Assembly (NCBI GenBank): GCA_035513175.1
Contig: DATKCN010000057.1
Span: forward strand, 1-16,590
Source: DATKCN01 sp035513175
GTDB lineage: Bacteria; Chloroflexota; Chloroflexia; Thermomicrobiales; CFX8
Length of the DNA: 16,590 nucleotides
Reading direction: 5' to 3'
The position numbers were made by a program, and so were the translations under genes. Positions 14,277-16,590 of the stretch are shown here, piece by piece; the stretch's first letter is position 1; every line of letters begins with the position of its first letter. The notes beneath the pieces are model-generated. The model had not been told where the DNA came from, searched no databases, and saw only the letters and a program-made list of their open reading frames with translations.

Positions 14277-15782
14277 ATGAACGATCTACGGTGTGATGTC
14301 GTCGTTGTGGGGGCCGGAAACGCGGCGTTGTGCGCGGCGCTGGCCGCGCGGGAGTCGGGCGCGGACGTGCTTGTGCTCGAAAGCGCGCCGTTCGAGGATC
14401 GTGGGGGCAACAGCCGCTTCACGGGCGGGATGATCCGGCTGGTGTACAACGGGGTGGACGACCTGCTGAAGATCATCCCCGATCTCGCTCCCGATGAGAT
14501 CCAGAACACCGACTTCGGCGCGTACACCGCCGAGAATTTCTACGAGGACATGGAGCGCACGACTCAGTACCGGGCGGACGCCGATCTTGTGAAGGTCATG
14601 GTGGAGGGCAGCCTCGACGCGATGATCTGGCTGTATTCCCACGGCGTGCGCTTCGTCCCCGCCTACGGGCATCAGGCGTACAAGGTGAACGGCAGGTTCA
14701 AGTTCTGGGGCGGGCTGACCGTTCAGTCATCCGGCGGGGGTCCGGGGCTGATTACCGCGCTGAACAACGCCGCCGAGCGCGCCGGCATCACGATCATGTA
14801 CGAGACGCGCGCCACGTCGCTGATCGAGGAAAGCGGCCGCATCCTCGGCGTCGAGGCCCGCAAGCGGGGCGAGAAGCTCGCGATTCGGGCGGGGGCGGTC
14901 GTGCTGGCCTCCGGCGGCTTCGAGGCCAACAGCGAGTGGCGCACCCGCTACCTCGGTCCCGGCTGGGACCTCGCCAAAGTGCGCGGCACGCGCTTCAACC
15001 AGGGAGACGGCATCCGCATGGCGCTGGACGCCGGGGCGATGCCGCATGGCAACTGGTCCGGCGCGCACGCCGTCGCCTGGGACCGCAACGCGCCCGATTT
15101 CGGGGATCTCGAAGTTGGCGACGCGTTTCAGAAGCACAGCTATCCGTTGGGCATCATGATCAACGCCGACGGCAACCGCTTCGTCGACGAGGGCGCCGAT
15201 TTCCGCAACTACACCTACGCCAAGTACGGGCAGGAAGTCCTGCGTCAGCCCCGGCAGTTTGCCTGGCAGGTGTTCGACAGCAAGGTCATCAACATCCTGC
15301 GCGACGAGTACCGCATTCGCCAGGCGACCCGCGTGCGGACGAACACGCTCGAAGAGATGGCCGCCAGGCTCGACGACGTTGACGGCGCCCAGTTCCTGCG
15401 CACGGTGGCCGAGTTCAACGCCGCGGTCGACACCGAGACGTCGTTCAACCCGGCGATTCTGGATGGCCGGGGCACGCGCGGGCTGGACGTGCCGAAGTCG
15501 AACTGGGCGAACCCGCTCGACACGCCGCCGTATGAGGCGTACCAGATCACCTGCGGAGTCACGTTCACCTTCGGCGGGTTGCGCATCAACACCGCCGGAC
15601 AGGTGCTCGATCTGTACGACGCGCCGATGCCGGGACTGTACGCCGCCGGGGAGCTGGTCGGCGGGCTGTTCTACTTCAACTACCCGGGCGGAACAGGGTT
15701 GACATCGGGCGCGGTCTTTGGCCGTGTCGCCGGAACGTCAGCTGTCGGCGCGCTGCGGCAGTGTTCGACATCGGCTCGTTAG
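14277..15782 (+). CDS. tcuA: FAD-dependent tricarballylate dehydrogenase, TcuA/CobZ type
   Basis: 501 residues from ATG 14277, which has a perfect GGAGG seven bases upstream; the frame extends back to 14229 but that start has no ribosome binding site. TcuA oxidises tricarballylate to cis-aconitate with FAD, feeding the citric acid cycle. FAD-binding signature VVVVGAGNAALCAALAARE near the N-terminus (GAGNAA at 12-17), GGNSRFTGG (43-51), a central capping region with KFWGGLTVQSSGGGPG and GGFEANSEWRTRYLGPGWD, then FVDEGADFRNYTYAKYG, and the C-terminal flavin-binding GTGLTSGAVFG (472-482). These match the TcuA subgroup of the succinate dehydrogenase/fumarate reductase flavoprotein family closely. 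The partner TcuB (Fe-S/haem protein re-oxidising the flavin) and a citrate-type transporter TcuC are not in the window. The true substrate may differ from tricarballylate. Confidence 0.85.
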   Translation: MNDLRCDVVVVGAGNAALCAALAARESGADVLVLESAPFEDRGGNSRFTGGMIRLVYNGVDDLLKIIPDLAPDEIQNTDFGAYTAENFYEDMERTTQYRADADLVKVMVEGSLDAMIWLYSHGVRFVPAYGHQAYKVNGRFKFWGGLTVQSSGGGPGLITALNNAAERAGITIMYETRATSLIEESGRILGVEARKRGEKLAIRAGAVVLASGGFEANSEWRTRYLGPGWDLAKVRGTRFNQGDGIRMALDAGAMPHGNWSGAHAVAWDRNAPDFGDLEVGDAFQKHSYPLGIMINADGNRFVDEGADFRNYTYAKYGQEVLRQPRQFAWQVFDSKVINILRDEYRIRQATRVRTNTLEEMAARLDDVDGAQFLRTVAEFNAAVDTETSFNPAILDGRGTRGLDVPKSNWANPLDTPPYEAYQITCGVTFTFGGLRINTAGQVLDLYDAPMPGLYAAGELVGGLFYFNYPGGTGLTSGAVFGRVAGTSAVGALRQCSTSAR

Positions 15783-15789
15783 GTGTAAT

Positions 15790-16059
15790 CCGCATTGCGG
15801 CGAGCAGAGCGACATCTTCGGCTTCGGCGGCGGGTAGCGCACTGCCGAGCGCTATGGCGTGCCGCTGCTAGGCCACATCCCACTCGACACCACCATCCGG
15901 CAGGGGGGCGACATCGGCCACACTATTGTCATCAGCGCCCCGGATTCACAGCCCGCCGATGCGTTCCGCGCCGCCGCCCGCCAGTGCGCCCGCCGCCTCA
16001 CCATCGACGCCGCCGAGAAGCCGCGCCGCCCGACGATCATGCTCAAGCAGGCGCGATAG
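15790..16059 (+). pseudogene. Truncated, stop-interrupted mrp 3' fragment
   Basis: Translating from 15790 in frame gives 89 codons matching Mrp residues 275-363 end to end, with about 74 of 89 identical by hand count, ending in the same PRRPTIMLKQA C-terminus. A TAG at 15838-15840 replaces the codon for Glu290. The codon before the match, at the place of the first Cys of the CxxC, is Asn. The P-loop, the DUF59 domain and any start are absent; the match begins only eight bases after the tcuA stop. It cannot encode a working Mrp. The frame after the stop is intact and substitutions look largely conservative, so a selected phase or a late origin by duplication of a functioning paralogue is possible. 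Confidence 0.88.
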
Positions 16060-16227
16060 AGTACGAGCCGCGAAAGTCACGATACAGGGGGGCAATTCCT
16101 TTCTGTGCTTCGAGCCAGCGCGCTAACATGACGGACACTGCGGAATGGAGAATCGTGATCGCGGGAAGCCGTACCCCGAGAGCATGTCACCGCGGGCCTA
16201 GGTCTTTCGATCAGAGCGTGGAGCAGT

Positions 16228-16590
16228 TCATCCGTAGAGCGTCGGATACATGTTGTCGAAGAAGAGACATTTGACGAGGGCTTGTCGGTCCCGTACCCCG
16301 ACCTTGTCAAATGCGCTACAGAGATGTTCCTGGACGGTGTATTTAGAGATGTACAACGTCGCGGCAATCTGCGCGGTGGAGAGGCCCCGCATGACAAGGT
16401 CCACAACTGCCCGTTCACGAGCCGTCAGCCCATATCTGGCCGTATTCAGCCAGAGCATCTCTTTGGGCCCGGGCGGTTCGATGACGATAACAGTTTCGCT
16501 ACTACCATTGGTGTGCGGCTCACTTAAAGAGGCCTGAAGAGTAAGCCAGCGACCGGAGCGTGCCCTGACGCAGACGCGTGGAATACTGGC
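16228..16590 (-). CDS. LuxR-type HTH regulator, C-terminal part, 5' end cut by window edge
   Basis: The minus frame is open from the right edge (16590) to TGA at 16228-16230, giving 120 residues; the Met at 16458 is internal and the real start lies outside the window. The first residues seen (VRARSGRWLTLQASLS, then ETVIVIEPPGPKEM) look like the end of a sensory PAS/GAF-like domain. The LuxR HTH follows: YGLTARERAVVDLVMRGLSTAQIAATLYISKYTVQEHLCSAFDKVGVRDRQALVKCLFF, with the conserved Glu of TxRE, the Gly-Leu-Ser turn and the recognition helix TVQEHL. It ends DNMYPTLYG. It would bind DNA in response to an unseen N-terminal signal. GC about 55%, lower than the neighbouring core, and no partner histidine kinase is visible. 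Confidence 0.88.
   Translation of the reverse strand, partial: ASIPRVCVRARSGRWLTLQASLSEPHTNGSSETVIVIEPPGPKEMLWLNTARYGLTARERAVVDLVMRGLSTAQIAATLYISKYTVQEHLCSAFDKVGVRDRQALVKCLFFDNMYPTLYG

Noticed and set aside
16128..16274. Short plus-strand frame MTDTAEWRIVIAGS... after the mrp fragment
   Set aside because: No ribosome binding site, Arg/Cys-rich end, overlaps the real LuxR gene, no family resemblance.

Overview
The window is about 16.6 kb of high-GC bacterial chromosome. Hand counts on sampled lines give roughly 70% G+C in the core (about 2.3-16.0 kb), against 52-58% in both flanks. Dense coding, GTG starts, a LytR-CpsA-Psr wall protein with a Pro/Thr-rich linker, a GT39-like/glycoside hydrolase pair and short G/C-run hairpin repeats between genes suggest a monoderm-like Chloroflexota (Thermomicrobia/Sphaerobacter type). 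This assignment is inference; no rRNA or tRNA gene is present to fix the taxonomy.

Layout. (1) 1-1844, minus strand, lower GC: a DUF2310-type zinc-ribbon protein that runs off the left edge, preceded by two tandem paralogous proteins of unknown function. (2) 1845-2350: a gap of about 500 bp with no convincing gene, an inverted repeat, and a G/C-run hairpin at the end of the next gene. (3) 2351-4095: an MFS exporter (minus) divergent from a small VOC/glyoxalase-fold protein (plus). (4) 4257-5894: an LCP-family wall-polymer ligase. (5) 5942-9627, plus: a metal-sensing ArsR/SmtB repressor with a promoter and overlapping operator, translationally coupled to a two-HMA P1B-type Zn/Cd/Pb efflux ATPase, then an alpha/beta hydrolase. 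(6) 9635-9726: a composite palindromic repeat between convergent genes. (7) 9681-12899, minus: a polytopic GT39-like glycosyltransferase followed, with stop and start codons abutting, by a membrane-anchored glycoside hydrolase. (8) 12900-16059, plus: mrp (Fe-S/P-loop carrier) and tcuA (FAD-dependent tricarballylate dehydrogenase), then a decayed second copy of the 3' end of mrp. (9) 16228-16590, minus, lower GC: the C-terminal part of a LuxR-type regulator running off the right edge.

How the genes work together. The clearest functional unit is the metal-resistance operon: the repressor carries residues for two distinct metal sites and its probable operator covers the predicted transcription start of its own promoter. 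The GT/GH pair and the LCP protein all point to envelope glycopolymer or exopolysaccharide handling. mrp and tcuA are co-oriented, and the mrp tail fragment after tcuA shows that a second mrp copy, or a duplication of its 3' end, once lay here. I see no CRISPR array, transposase, integrase or recognised defence operon. The least explained elements are the tandem paralogous pair beside the zinc-ribbon gene, the palindromic repeats, and the mrp tail duplication.
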